Source: Streptomyces sp. V3I7
Lineage (GTDB): Bacteria; Actinomycetota; Actinomycetes; Streptomycetales; Streptomycetaceae
Direction of reading: 5' to 3'
Length of the DNA stretch: 64,000 nt
Assembly (NCBI RefSeq): GCF_030817495.1
Contig: NZ_JAUSZK010000001.1
Coordinates: 868,001-932,000, forward strand
Shown: positions 38,528-46,681 of the stretch, one piece after another
Numbering within the stretch: the stretch's first letter is position 1
How the letters are laid out: each line of letters opens with the position of its first letter
The notes under the pieces: generated by a model
The model's input: only the letters and a program-made list of their open reading frames with translations
What the model was told of the DNA's origin: nothing
The model's database searches: none
Program-made: the position numbers and the translations under genes

Positions 38528-39436
38528 ATGCCCCATCCCGACTCAGAGCTCACGGCACAGACGGCGCAAGGTGAAGAGGAAGTACCGACGCCAGACGGTG
38601 CTTTCTGGAACACCATCGAGCTTCTCGCCTCCCGCTTCAGTGCGCATGACACCGAGCTCGGCCTGTGTCAGGCAGAGCAGTGGACCCTCCAGGTCCTGAA
38701 GATCTCCGAGGAGACGGGCGAGGCGGCCCAGGCCGTCGTCGGCGTACGCGGAACCAACCCGCGCAAGGAAAGAACCGAGTGGGAGCAGGTACACGCTGAA
38801 GTCGCCGACGTGACCATCACCAGCATGGTCGCGCTCGCGCGGATGCGCTCTGATGCCGGAAGCTACCTACGGCGGCAACTCGCCTTGAAGGCCGCGAAAT
38901 TCCTGAACCTTCCCGCATCCGCACATGCCGCCGCCCCGGCGCAGCGCACGCGACATCCTCAGGAACCAGGCGAGCCGAGCGGCGTCGCGGTGATGCTCCT
39001 CAACGACGCCGGCGAGTACCTGCTGCACCTGCGTGACACCACTCCCGGCATCGACGATCCGGGCCTGTTCAGCTTCATCCGCGGCGGCCGCCGTGACCAG
39101 GAGTCACCCGCCGAAGCCATGGCGCGCGAGCTCGACGAAGAGGTCGACCTGGCCGTCCCCGACCTCCGGCCGTACCGCATCATCCCCAGCCCTGGCCCAG
39201 GTGGCACCGTGCGCGGCTGGATCCAGGTCTTCGTCGGCACCTGGAACGGGGACGCCCACACCCTCCCCATCCACGAAGGCATCCTGTGCCGCTGGTTCGC
39301 AGGAAGCGACGTCGGCCGACTCCCGATCTGCTCCTGGACGGCCGATGTCATCGCCTCCCACTACGCGCACGCCACCGCCACCGCGGCCAGCGGTGTCAGC
39401 CGTCCTCCTTCCACATCCCCTGAGGTGCGCCACTGA
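38528..39436 (+). CDS. MazG-like and Nudix domain fusion protein
   Basis: A 302-residue cytoplasmic protein with two nucleotide-hydrolysing folds. Residues 25-128 are MazG-like: the metal-binding glutamates are in KISEETGEAAQAV (E61, E62, E65) and EVADV (E91, D94). Residues 150-290 are a Nudix domain with the box GGRRDQESPAEAMARELDEE (186-205), in which the final glycine of the consensus is Asp. Both domains hydrolyse nucleoside triphosphates or diphosphate derivatives, so the protein may clear noncanonical nucleotides. AGGAGG lies 5 bases before the ATG. The stop overlaps the start of another Nudix gene (TGATG). Confidence 0.85.
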   Translation: MPHPDSELTAQTAQGEEEVPTPDGAFWNTIELLASRFSAHDTELGLCQAEQWTLQVLKISEETGEAAQAVVGVRGTNPRKERTEWEQVHAEVADVTITSMVALARMRSDAGSYLRRQLALKAAKFLNLPASAHAAAPAQRTRHPQEPGEPSGVAVMLLNDAGEYLLHLRDTTPGIDDPGLFSFIRGGRRDQESPAEAMARELDEEVDLAVPDLRPYRIIPSPGPGGTVRGWIQVFVGTWNGDAHTLPIHEGILCRWFAGSDVGRLPICSWTADVIASHYAHATATAASGVSRPPSTSPEVRH

Positions 39437-40221
39437 TGACCTGTGACCAGGGGCGGACCCCGCCCCTTCCTCCCCACGAGTACATCCTCACCCTGCCGCA
39501 TCTCACGGCGTACGCGTGCTTGTACGTCCGGGACAAGCACAACCATCCCGTGCAGCTGCGGTCCGTCTTCGGTGCCAGGCCCTGGCAGTTGACTGGAGGA
39601 ACGGTCGAGGCCACAGACGCCTCGCCCGAGGAGACGCTGCGGCGCGAGGCGATCGAAGAGGCTCAGGTGCCGATCGGCGACGACATCGTCCGACTCGGCT
39701 GGGTCCATGACGCGACGGGGGAGGTCTACGGCGGCATCGGGCCGTGCGCACGCCTCCGCCTGACGGCCCCCGTCACACAGATCGGGCCGACCGGGGTGGA
39801 TCCGGCCACCGGCCGCGTCTTCGCCCGGCTGCTCGCCACCCCCGACCAGGCGGCCGCGCTCCTGGGCTGGGCGAGAGCGGCTACCAGCAGGCCCGCCTCG
39901 CCGCCCGCTGGGCGCACGAACGATGAGGCCTGCCCTACGCGGCGGAAGTCCCGATCAGCGAACTTCCCGCGGCGGGATCGTAAGTGCCTTGATCGCCTCG
40001 TGCCAGGGACCGCCTCGCCCCGTCACAGCGATCGAGCATCGCGCGCGGGCGCAGTCGTGCCCGCGCCCGCCAGAAGCAGACTGCCATCAACCAGGAGAGG
40101 ACCTGTGAAATCCACCCACGTCACCGCTCATTCCATAGCCGTCCGCCATCTGAGCGGAATCCGCTCGCGCCGCGTACCGACCCTGTCCGGTCACCGCGCC
40201 GGGAACGGGAGGACGGCGTGA
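39436..40221 (+). CDS. Nudix hydrolase with disrupted C-terminus
   Basis: A Nudix-fold protein; the box is GGTVEATDASPEETLRREAI followed by EEAQ at about residues 54-77. The fold ends near residue 145 (AALLGWA). Beyond that the frame gives a basic low-complexity tail of about 115 residues. In the alternative frame the same DNA reads ESGYQQARLAARWAHER, a stop, then GLPYAAEVPISELPAAGS and a TAA at 39979. That suggests a one-base deletion in the G run at 39869-39871 and a nonsense change, so the original protein was about 180 residues. The Nudix domain itself is intact and may still be made. Confidence 0.7.
   Translation: MTCDQGRTPPLPPHEYILTLPHLTAYACLYVRDKHNHPVQLRSVFGARPWQLTGGTVEATDASPEETLRREAIEEAQVPIGDDIVRLGWVHDATGEVYGGIGPCARLRLTAPVTQIGPTGVDPATGRVFARLLATPDQAAALLGWARAATSRPASPPAGRTNDEACPTRRKSRSANFPRRDRKCLDRLVPGTASPRHSDRASRAGAVVPAPARSRLPSTRRGPVKSTHVTAHSIAVRHLSGIRSRRVPTLSGHRAGNGRTA
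40105..40221 (+). CDS. Possible 38-residue peptide
   Basis: GTG at 40105 with GGAGAGG 4 bases upstream opens a 38-codon frame (starting VKSTHVTAHSIAVRHLSG). It shares its frame with the aberrant tail of the Nudix gene. Its TGA overlaps the GTG of the next remnant by four bases (GTGA at 40218-40221), which suggests it was a translated member of the original operon. The peptide is basic and has no known relatives recognised here. Confidence 0.45.
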   Translation: MKSTHVTAHSIAVRHLSGIRSRRVPTLSGHRAGNGRTA

Positions 40222-40289
40222 CCTTGTTGCGGATCGTCTCCTACAACACGCTCTTCGGCGGAAGGGAGAACGACGGCCCCGGCACCTGA
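40218..40289 (+). pseudogene. Truncated endonuclease/exonuclease/phosphatase start
   Basis: A 23-residue remnant beginning LLRIVSYNTLFGGRENDG. This is the usual N-terminus of the endonuclease/exonuclease/phosphatase family (R-I-x-S-Y-N-x-L). It stops at TGA right after, and nothing of the fold follows. GGGAGG precedes its GTG. It is the last visible gene of the MazG-Nudix operon and was cut by deletion. Confidence 0.65.
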
Positions 40290-40456
40290 CCCACCCGATC
40301 GTGGTCACGGCCGTAGAGGAGCTCCAGCAATCCCGGACGTCGTTGACACCGATCACACTCCGCGTGACTGCCTTGCGAAGGGGGTAGTTCTCCTGCCGGC
40401 CATCGACCGGCGAGAGAAACGGACACCATGCTTCCCTACCCCACCGACGCGCAGCC

Positions 40457-40549
40457 ATGATCTACGAAGCCCTCGGCAGGGCCTGGCGGTCCCTGTTCCG
40501 CCGCGGCGACGGCATACGGCCGACCGGGCAGCCGCGAGAGACGCGCTGA
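40457..40549 (+). CDS. Possible 30-residue peptide
   Basis: ATG at 40457 to TGA at 40549 encodes a basic 30-residue peptide (starts MIYEALGRAWRSLFRRGDG). The N-terminal half could form an amphipathic helix. There is no strong ribosome-binding site. It ends 2 bases before a perfect hairpin, as a short transcribed unit would. Real or not is undecided. Confidence 0.3.
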   Translation: MIYEALGRAWRSLFRRGDGIRPTGQPRETR

Positions 40550-40550
40550 C

Positions 40551-40602
40551 CTCGCAGGGCCGCTGCCTCAGCCGGTACACCGCAGCGCAGCGGCCCTGCG
40601 AG
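40551..40602 (+). terminator. Perfect 16-bp hairpin
   Basis: CTCGCAGGGCCGCTGC at 40551-40566 pairs exactly with GCAGCGGCCCTGCGAG at 40587-40602 around a 20-base loop. No T-run follows. It separates the MazG-Nudix remnants from the P450 gene and would work as a terminator in both directions. Confidence 0.75.
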
Positions 40603-40700
40603 CAGGCGGTCACGATGTGATCATTTTCCGGTCGCATCCTCCTAATCGGTCTTGGGCATGCATCAGGCGATTCACCGGATCGACCAGGAGTGCACCCCAC

Positions 40701-42110
40701 GTGAACACCCCCACGCAGGCCCCCGCCCCCACGCGCACCGCGCCCGGCGCCTTCCCGCTCATTGGCCATGGCCACCTCCTCGCCCGCAAGCCGCTGCCGT
40801 TCATCAACTCCCTGCGCGAGCACGGCCGTGTGGTCCGCATACGGATCGGCACCACCCCGGCCTACGTCGTCACCGACCCCGCCCTGACCCGCCGCGTCCT
40901 GGTGACCGACGCTGCGCACTACACCAAGGGCGGGAAGATCATCGACGCGCTGCGCGTCTTCTTCGGCGACGGCCTGGCCACCGTCGCCGACGGCGACACC
41001 CACCTGCGCAACCGGCGTCTGATGCAGCCGATGTTCAACAAGGCGCACATCGCCCGCCGGGGCGACGCCATGATCGAGCAGGTGCGGTCGACGGTCGCCT
41101 CCTGGAAGGCGAACCGTGAGCGCGACGTGTTCGCGGATATGAACGAACTCACCCTCTCCGCCTTCCTCGTGGCCCTGTTCGGTGCGGACCTCCCCGAGCA
41201 TCTGGAGGGCGAGTTCACCGCTCTCCTGCCCGAGATCATGAAGGGGACGATCCGGCAGACGATCCTCCCGCCCTGGATCACCCGCCTCCCTTTGCCCGCC
41301 AACCGCGCCCACGCCGCCCGCGTGGCCCGCCTGCGTGCCCTCATCGACCAGGCCATCGATCACCGCGCCACCCGAACCACGGCCCCCGCTGCGGCCCACG
41401 CGGCGAGCGCGTCAGCGGGCGAACCAGCCGGATGCCCGCACGCGACCGCCGCGCGCGAGGAGGAGGGCCTGTTCTCCACCTTGCTGAACGCCAAGGACCC
41501 GCTCACCCGCCAGCAGCTTCAGGACGAGGCGATCACCCTGCTCACCGGGGCGATCGAGACCACCGGCACCACGCTGGCCTGGACGCTGTACGAGATCTAC
41601 CGCAACCCCGAGATCGGACGGCGGCTGCGCAAGGAGCTCGCCGCCGTGTGCGGCGACCGGCCGCTGCGGTACGAGGACCTGGACCAACTTCCGTACGCAC
41701 GCCGGGTTCTGCAGGAAGCCATCCGCAAGTACGGCCCCGCCTGGATGGTCACCCGCACCGCCGCCCGCGACATGAACCTCGGCGGCCACACCATCCCGAA
41801 GGGCGCCGACGTCGTCTGGAGCCCCTACCTGCACCAGCACGACCCCCACTACTTCCCGGCCCCGGAGACCTTCGACCCCGACCGGTGGGAGACGGACCGC
41901 ACGGCAACCACCCGGGAAGCGTTCTTCGCCTTCGGCGACGGCCGCCGCAAGTGCATCGGCGAGAACTTCGCCTGGTCCGAGCTGCAGATCATCCTGGCCA
42001 CTATCGTCGAGAACTGGCCGAGAACCCAGCTGACTTCACCGCTCCCCAGCCCCCAGGCTGTCGTCACCGTCAAGCCCGACACCCTCACGATGACCTTCCA
42101 CCGCTTCTGA
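40701..42110 (+). CDS. Cytochrome P450 monooxygenase
   Basis: A 469-residue P450. The heme-binding loop FGDGRRKCIGENFAW places the cysteine ligand at about residue 418. The K-helix E-x-x-R reads EAIRKYGPAWMVTR, and the I-helix oxygen groove is LLTGAIETTGTTLAW. The N-terminal region (FPLIGHGHLLARKPLPFINSL) and PLPANR segment resemble terpene-oxidising P450s of Streptomyces such as CYP170/CYP183, from memory. A Ala/Pro-rich insert (about 220-255) precedes the I helix. No ferredoxin or terpene synthase gene is nearby, so it is an orphan. The GTG has AGGAG 10 bases upstream. It is intact although surrounded by pseudogenes. Confidence 0.92.
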   Translation: MNTPTQAPAPTRTAPGAFPLIGHGHLLARKPLPFINSLREHGRVVRIRIGTTPAYVVTDPALTRRVLVTDAAHYTKGGKIIDALRVFFGDGLATVADGDTHLRNRRLMQPMFNKAHIARRGDAMIEQVRSTVASWKANRERDVFADMNELTLSAFLVALFGADLPEHLEGEFTALLPEIMKGTIRQTILPPWITRLPLPANRAHAARVARLRALIDQAIDHRATRTTAPAAAHAASASAGEPAGCPHATAAREEEGLFSTLLNAKDPLTRQQLQDEAITLLTGAIETTGTTLAWTLYEIYRNPEIGRRLRKELAAVCGDRPLRYEDLDQLPYARRVLQEAIRKYGPAWMVTRTAARDMNLGGHTIPKGADVVWSPYLHQHDPHYFPAPETFDPDRWETDRTATTREAFFAFGDGRRKCIGENFAWSELQIILATIVENWPRTQLTSPLPSPQAVVTVKPDTLTMTFHRF

Positions 42111-42135
42111 CGACGCGGCCCTGAAGCAGGGTCCC

Positions 42136-42162
42136 GGCCCGGTGGGGTGATCCCGCCGGGCC
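42136..42162 (+). terminator. Hairpin terminator after the P450 gene
   Basis: GGCCCGGTGGG (42136-42146) pairs with CCCGCCGGGCC (42152-42162) across a five-base loop, with a single G-T pair, 26 bases after the P450 stop. It has the form usual for high-GC actinobacterial terminators. Confidence 0.8.
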
Positions 42163-42299
42163 ATTGGGGAGTTGGGCGATACGGACCGACTCAGGGGCCG
42201 GGGGCGTGGCTGCTCGTCGTGCTCGCGCAGCATCCACACGACGGCTCGGCACGGCGGCGGACCAGCAATCGCCCAGACGGGCACTCTCCAATTGCCGTG

Positions 42300-42549
42300 C
42301 GTTCCGAGGGAGGCCGCACCGGCGAAGGGCTGGGCCGCAGCCCGACGAGGACGACCCGGCCTGGTTCACCTCGGTCGCGGTCCTGGACGAAGGCGGCTAC
42401 GAGGTTGTCCGCCGCGACACCACTGCGAAGCCCTCGGCCACGAACTGCTGCCGAAGAACGTCGAAGGCACCCGCGCCAAGCTGAAACGCCTCGTCAAACT
42501 CGGCATCCTCACCGAGGCCGACACTGGCAACTTCGCCAGGAAGCAATAG
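42300..42549 (+). pseudogene. Degraded gene fragment with winged-helix-like tail
   Basis: Two reading frames each hold part of one lost protein. One reads DEDDPAWFTSVAVLDEGGYEVV near 42350-42415; the next frame continues with ALGHELLPKNVEGTRAKLKR and LVKLGILTEADTGNFARKQ to a TAG at 42549. The latter looks like a small winged-helix module. A frameshift near 42420 and loss of the 5' part make this a pseudogene; its parent family is not certain. Confidence 0.5.
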
Positions 42550-42653
42550 CCGAGAACCTCCTCCAGCGGCCGCACTCCCACCTCAGCCGGAAACGAACAT
42601 CACCTTACAAACCGCCCTCTGAGCATGAAGTGGACGTCACTGGACTACGCCGT

Positions 42654-42690
42654 AGCCCTGAGGGCTGTCGCTGAATAACCTCAGGGCTTT
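42654..42690 (+). terminator. Hairpin with short T-tail
   Basis: AGCCCTGAGG (42654-42663) pairs exactly with CCTCAGGGCT (42679-42688), loop GCTGTCGCTGAATAA, followed by TT. It lies between the degraded fragment and a minus-strand hypothetical gene and could end transcription from the plus strand. Confidence 0.65.
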
Positions 42691-42853
42691 GGTCTTGGTC
42701 AGGCGGGCTGTCTCGCGAGGTCGTCGAGGGGAGCGGCGCTGCGGCGTTCGTGAGTTGTTTTCCGACGGTTACCTGGGCCGTTCAGGGGTCGGCCGGGTGC
42801 GGCGCATGCGCTCTCGGCATTCTCTCAGGCCGAGAGCGATGGGTGACGCCGTC

Positions 42854-43462
42854 TCAGATGGTGGGGGTGTCGTCGACAACCGGCTTGTGAATCTCGACGA
42901 CCGGCTTCCATCCCTCGGTGAACTCGATGAAATCCGCACGGGTGGGGTAGGTGTCGATCGCGCGACGGTCACGCTTGGGGCTGTCGCTGCCCTTGCGTCC
43001 CCGGGGGATCTGCTCCTCGAAGATGTCGACCTTCACGTCGGGGACCTCCTTGAGGCCCTGGCGCCAGATCTGCACGGTGTCGGCGCCGAACGCCTGCCGG
43101 GCCGCAGCGTAGAGGGCCGAGAGGGCGCCCTTGTCCCCGCTGGGGACGAAGAGTGCCAGGTCCAGCACGACGCCGGCGGACTGGAGGACCTCGATGGTCA
43201 CCGAGCCGTTTTCGTCGGCCACGTAGATTCCTGCTTCATTCTCGTCGTCGGGAAGGCAGGAGACCTCTTCCTGGAATATGGTCCTCGCCGTGATCGAGCC
43301 GCCCTCGAAATCCTTACCGGACTTGGTCAGAAAAGCAGGAACATAGCAGCCGGGAAGCTTGAGTTCTGCCGTGTCGGCGGAAACGAAGAGCCTGTCCTTC
43401 ACGTCGAGCTTCGCCACCTCTTCCAGAGAGAGGCGGCGAGCGGCGATCTTCTCCGTGTTCAC
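42854..43462 (-). CDS. Hypothetical protein
   Basis: A 202-residue soluble, acidic protein without a recognised family. It begins IAARRLSLEEVAKLDVKDRL and has a central part rich in Asp/Glu (EEVSCLPDDENEAGIYVADE) and a C-terminal segment with several lysines. Base composition is lower in GC than neighbours. AAGGGAA lies 4 bases before the GTG. It may be an island gene; no function is proposed. Confidence 0.65.
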   Translation of the reverse strand: MNTEKIAARRLSLEEVAKLDVKDRLFVSADTAELKLPGCYVPAFLTKSGKDFEGGSITARTIFQEEVSCLPDDENEAGIYVADENGSVTIEVLQSAGVVLDLALFVPSGDKGALSALYAAARQAFGADTVQIWRQGLKEVPDVKVDIFEEQIPRGRKGSDSPKRDRRAIDTYPTRADFIEFTEGWKPVVEIHKPVVDDTPTI

Positions 43463-44072
43463 GATTTCCCTTTCAGGTTGCACTGTCCCTCAGAACCAGG
43501 ACGCTACCACGAAACCCTTAGGCCAACTGCCCACCAATCGTTGGGTAAATGACCAGCGGTGACCTGCACGGGAGGATGCCGAAGCGAGTCCCACGCGGCC
43601 GGGAACACGTATCCGCCGGGTAGTGTCCCTCGTCATGGTGTGGGGGATCAAACGGCGGTTGCCATTTCGGTGCGTTGGGTAGCGCAAAGGAACTAAATAA
43701 AGTTTACGGCAGATATCACCCATAGCGCCTTCGGGGAGGCGGCGGCGAGGTTGGGCGTTTCAATCGTTGTGCATCTAGAAGAGTGCAGCGGAAACAGACC
43801 GGATGGCCCGACAACGCAACAACGAAGCCCCCCCCCCGTTACCTTTTTGGTGGCTCCGCTATGGGGCCTCCGGCCTTCGGGTCCGGCATGACTTCCCCCT
43901 CCTGTTGTTGATGATCCGGGGGGTGGTGTCACCGGGTCCGGAGGCATCGACGGACCGCTGATGAGGGGCTTGAGCACCGGCTTCACCCGAGCCGGAAGAG
44001 CTCTCCGTAACGTGGATGTGGCAGCTCGGTGCCGAGGCAGGCCGGACGAAAGCGTGATGGAGGGGCCTGCAC
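43463..44072. other. Noncoding region upstream of the IS110 transposase
   Basis: About 610 bases without a supported gene. 43500-43720 is the most AT-rich part of the neighbourhood (AAATAAAGTTTACGG). From about 43830 a nine-C run and several short stems occur (for example GGGGCCTCCGGCC...GGTCCGG around 43864-43887, and GGTCCGG...CGGACCG around 43935-43957). This 3' part should include the left end of the insertion element and possibly its noncoding guide RNA. Confidence 0.5.
43830..44072 (+). ncRNA. Candidate IS110 bridge RNA region
   Basis: IS110-group elements are known to transcribe a structured bridge RNA of roughly 150-250 nt from the noncoding left end, just before the recombinase gene. 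The 240 bases before the GTG at 44073 are noncoding, G/C-rich and contain several potential stem-loops (GGTCCGGAGG near 43935, GAGCACCGGCTTCACCCGAGCCGG near 43972, AGCTCGGTGCCGAGGC near 44023). Placement is by position and family knowledge; guide loops were not matched to a target, so exact ends are unknown. Confidence 0.35.
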
Positions 44073-45275
44073 GTGATCGACACCGGCGACATCGACGTCT
44101 TCCTCGGCCTGGACGTCGGCAAGGGCGAACACCACGCCACCGCCGTCACACCAGCCGGGAAGAAGGCGTTCGACAAGCGACTGCCCAACACCGAACCCAA
44201 GCTCCGCGAACTGTTCGCCAAGTTGAAGGCCAAGCACGGAACGGTGCTGGTCGTCGTCGACCAGCCGGCCTCGATCGGCGCCCTGCCGCTGGCAGTCGCA
44301 CGAGACTTGGGCTGTCTGGTCGCCTATCTGCCCGGGTTGACGATGCGGCGGATCGCCGACCTCTACCCGGGTGAGGCGAAGACGGACGCGAAGGACGCGT
44401 TCATCATCGCGGACGCGGCCCGCGCGATGCCTCACACGCTGCGAGCCATCGACGGCGAGGACGAGACGATCGCCGAGCTGGAGATGATCGTGGGCTTCGA
44501 CGACGATCTGGCCGGAGAGGCCACCAGGGTCGCGAACCGGTTGCACGGCCTGCTGACGCAGATCCATCCGTCACTGGAACGGGTGCTGGGGCCGCGGTTG
44601 CAGCACCCTGCGGTGCTGGCCTTGCTGGAGCGGTTCGGTTCACCGGCCCAGATCCGCAAGGCCGGACGGCGGCGGCTGGTCACGCTGTTACGGCCGAAGG
44701 CCCCGCGGATGGCCGAGCGACTGGTCGAGGACATCTTCACCGCGTTGGACGAGCAGACCGTCACCGTTCCGGGCACCGAGGCAGCCGCGCTGATCGTCCC
44801 GAGCCTGGCCGGATCCCTGACCGCAGTCCTTGACCAGCGCAAACTCCTGGCCGGGCGGATCGAGGAACTCCTGGAGGCCCACCCTCTTTCGAAGGTCCTG
44901 ACGTCCATGCCGGGAATCGGCGTCAGGACCGGAGCCAGGATCCTGATCGAGGTCGGTGACGGCAGCACCTTCCCGACCGCCGGCCACCTCGCCGCCTACG
45001 CAGGTCTCGCCCCGGCAACCCGCAGTTCCGGGTCCTCGATCCGCGGCGAACAGCCCTCCAGGAGAGGAAACAAGCAGCTCAAGAGGGCCTTCTTCCTCTC
45101 CGCGTTCGCAGCCCTGGGCGACCCGGCATCACGGGCCTACTACGACAAGAAGATCGCCCAGGGCAAGCACCACACCCAGGCCCTGCTCTGCCTCGCCAGA
45201 CGACGGGCAGACGTCCTCTTCGCGATGCTCCGCGACGGAACTTTCTACGAACCCCAACCCGCCAGGTCAGGCTGA
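44073..45275 (+). CDS. IS110 family transposase
   Basis: A 400-residue recombinase, full length. The N-terminal RuvC-like DEDD domain begins VFLGLDVGKGEHHATAV with the first Asp, and EAKTDAKDAFIIADAARAM near residue 105 carries the later acidic pair. The C-terminal Tnp_20 domain has LTSMPGIGVRTGARI near residue 275 and YAGLAPATRSSGSS near residue 310, with the nucleophilic serine expected in the latter. No lesion is seen, so it may be active. The last nine bases overlap the opposing gene. Confidence 0.95.
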   Translation: MIDTGDIDVFLGLDVGKGEHHATAVTPAGKKAFDKRLPNTEPKLRELFAKLKAKHGTVLVVVDQPASIGALPLAVARDLGCLVAYLPGLTMRRIADLYPGEAKTDAKDAFIIADAARAMPHTLRAIDGEDETIAELEMIVGFDDDLAGEATRVANRLHGLLTQIHPSLERVLGPRLQHPAVLALLERFGSPAQIRKAGRRRLVTLLRPKAPRMAERLVEDIFTALDEQTVTVPGTEAAALIVPSLAGSLTAVLDQRKLLAGRIEELLEAHPLSKVLTSMPGIGVRTGARILIEVGDGSTFPTAGHLAAYAGLAPATRSSGSSIRGEQPSRRGNKQLKRAFFLSAFAALGDPASRAYYDKKIAQGKHHTQALLCLARRRADVLFAMLRDGTFYEPQPARSG

Positions 45276-45590
45276 ATCGCCGAGAGCCCGCCGTGCTTCA
45301 GTCCACAACCGCTCGAACTCCTCCACGGTGATCTCGGCCGCCTGCGGCTGGTCCTGCCAGCCGTCCATGGGACCTTCGGCGAGAACGCCGTACTGCCGTT
45401 CATAGCGGAACATCGCCGCGAGATCGGCATGATCACGCAAGTGCAGCACCTCTTCCAACGAGGCCGCCGTCACCGGACGCGAGTCCTGCCCCCGGACCTC
45501 AACCTGCCGCGCGGCCCAGCCCTCGTCATCGGCCTCGAAATACAGCCACAGATCTTCGTCCTCGTAGTAGGTGCGGAACCAGGTCGCCAT
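45267..45590 (-). CDS. Hypothetical protein at the IS110 right edge
   Basis: A 107-residue acidic, aromatic-rich protein (starts MATWFRTYYEDEDLWLYFEA, later SLEEVLHLRDHADLAAM). It looks like a small stand-alone alpha/beta protein, but no family is recognised. Its stop codon lies within the last codons of the IS110 transposase, so its extreme C-terminus may have been supplied by the insertion. Upstream codons in frame exist but include a homopolymer-rich stretch; the ATG at 45590 is preferred. Confidence 0.7.
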   Translation of the reverse strand: MATWFRTYYEDEDLWLYFEADDEGWAARQVEVRGQDSRPVTAASLEEVLHLRDHADLAAMFRYERQYGVLAEGPMDGWQDQPQAAEITVEEFERLWTEARRALGDSA

Positions 45591-45825
45591 GCCGCAATCC
45601 TGACCCACGACCTTGACCAAAGAGATAGGGGCACCCCCCCCGCCGACATCCGGATGAAGCGCGAACCGGAAGACGCCCATTACCCCACCCTCTTGGTCGG
45701 GACTTCGGCGTAGTCGGCTGACGTCTCGTCATGTTGGGCGGCGTTCGGTACACAGTAGGCACGGACGCCGCGGTGCTTCCCGCGCGTGCGGGGATTCCAG
45801 GGGCCGGTTCAGCGGGCGGGTGGGT

Positions 45826-46539
45826 TCAGCTGTCGCGAGAGGCGCTCTCGTGGACATCGTGTGTGCGGCGTCGGGCTGTTGCCAGGGCGCCGCCTCCAGC
45901 GGCGATGAGCAGTCCGGCACCGCCGAGGAGCCACGGGGTGGCGTCGGTACCGGTGTGCGCGAGGGAGCCCGTCGGTGCCTTCGGCGTCGTGTCGCTGACC
46001 TCAGCCGCCGCTGTGGTGGGCGAGGAGTCGGCATCCGGTGCGCTGGTGGTCCCGCCGGTGCCGCTGCTCGGCTTGTCCGCGAGGGTGGACGGGGTGCCGG
46101 TGGGCTTCTGCGTCGGCTTGTCCGAGGGGTCGGGCTTCGGGCTGGCTGCAGTCTTGGCGTTGGTGACGGTCACGGTCACCGGGGTGCCGGGGCCCGCGGT
46201 GAACGCCATGGACGGCTTGTAGAGGTCGTAGCCGGCTGGGGCCTTGATCTGCTTGACCCAGAACTCCGTCTTCCGGCTCGACACCGGCAGCTCCCCGGAG
46301 GCCGTGCCCTTGGCACCGGTGGTGAGGGTGTGCAGCGTCGTGTCGCCGGTGCCGACGTTCACGGTCGCGCCAGGCAAGAGCTTGCCGGTCTTGTCATCCT
46401 TAACCTGCAGGAGGACCTTGGCGGCCTTGAACGGGTCGGTGATCGTCAGCCGCGTGGTCGCACCCGGGGTGACGATGACGTCCTGATCGGCGGCGACTTC
46501 GTGGAGCGGGCTGCCTTCCTGGCAAGTCGTTGTGTTCGA
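45826..46539 (-). pseudogene. Truncated LAxTG cell-wall-anchored protein
   Basis: C-terminal part of a sortase substrate. The readable frame (about 237 codons after an in-frame TGA at 46540) shows a SpaA/prealbumin-like domain (TTRLTITDPFKAAKVLLQV, then LLPGATVNVGTGDTTLHTL and IKAPAGYDLYKPSMAF), a Pro/Thr/Ser-rich wall-spanning region, the sorting signal LAHTG, a hydrophobic helix and a basic tail (ATARRR). LAHTG fits class E sortases of Streptomyces. No signal peptide or plausible start is present in frame. A GTG with AAGGAG at 46545 lies in another frame. Confidence 0.82.
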
Positions 46540-46681
46540 TCACTTGAAGCTCCTTACTCCTTCGTGCGTCGTTGTTCGCTGAGGTTGCTGTGTCGGGCGC
46601 AGGCGAGGCCGAGCAGCCGACGTGAATCCCGGCAGGCGGACGTGCCACCCACTACGTCGCGCTCCGGGAGAAGATCTGGAA

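Larger units (their letters stand above)
40290..40700. other. Gap of about 410 bp before the P450 gene
   Basis: This stretch holds one short possible gene (40457-40549) and a perfect hairpin (40551-40602). The rest shows only a small direct repeat around CTGCCGGCCATCGACCGGCGAG near 40392 (a short inverted CCGGCC.ATCGA.CCGG element). No clear promoter hexamers were recognised upstream of the P450 gene. Confidence 0.55.
43830..45280 (+). mobile_element. IS110-family insertion element (approximate ends)
   Basis: One complete DEDD-type transposase gene with a long 5' noncoding end and almost no 3' noncoding end, the layout of the IS110 group, which has no terminal inverted repeats. Ends are approximate: the left end lies somewhere in 43750-43900, and the right end just after the transposase stop, where the opposing gene's stop codon already lies. 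No target duplication is expected for this family. Confidence 0.55.

Noticed and set aside
46400..46648. GTG at 46545 with good AAGGAG as the start of the LAxTG protein
   Set aside because: Its frame differs from that of the SpaA/LAxTG part and soon becomes Arg/His-rich; using it would require an extra frameshift. It may be the start of a different, lost gene.
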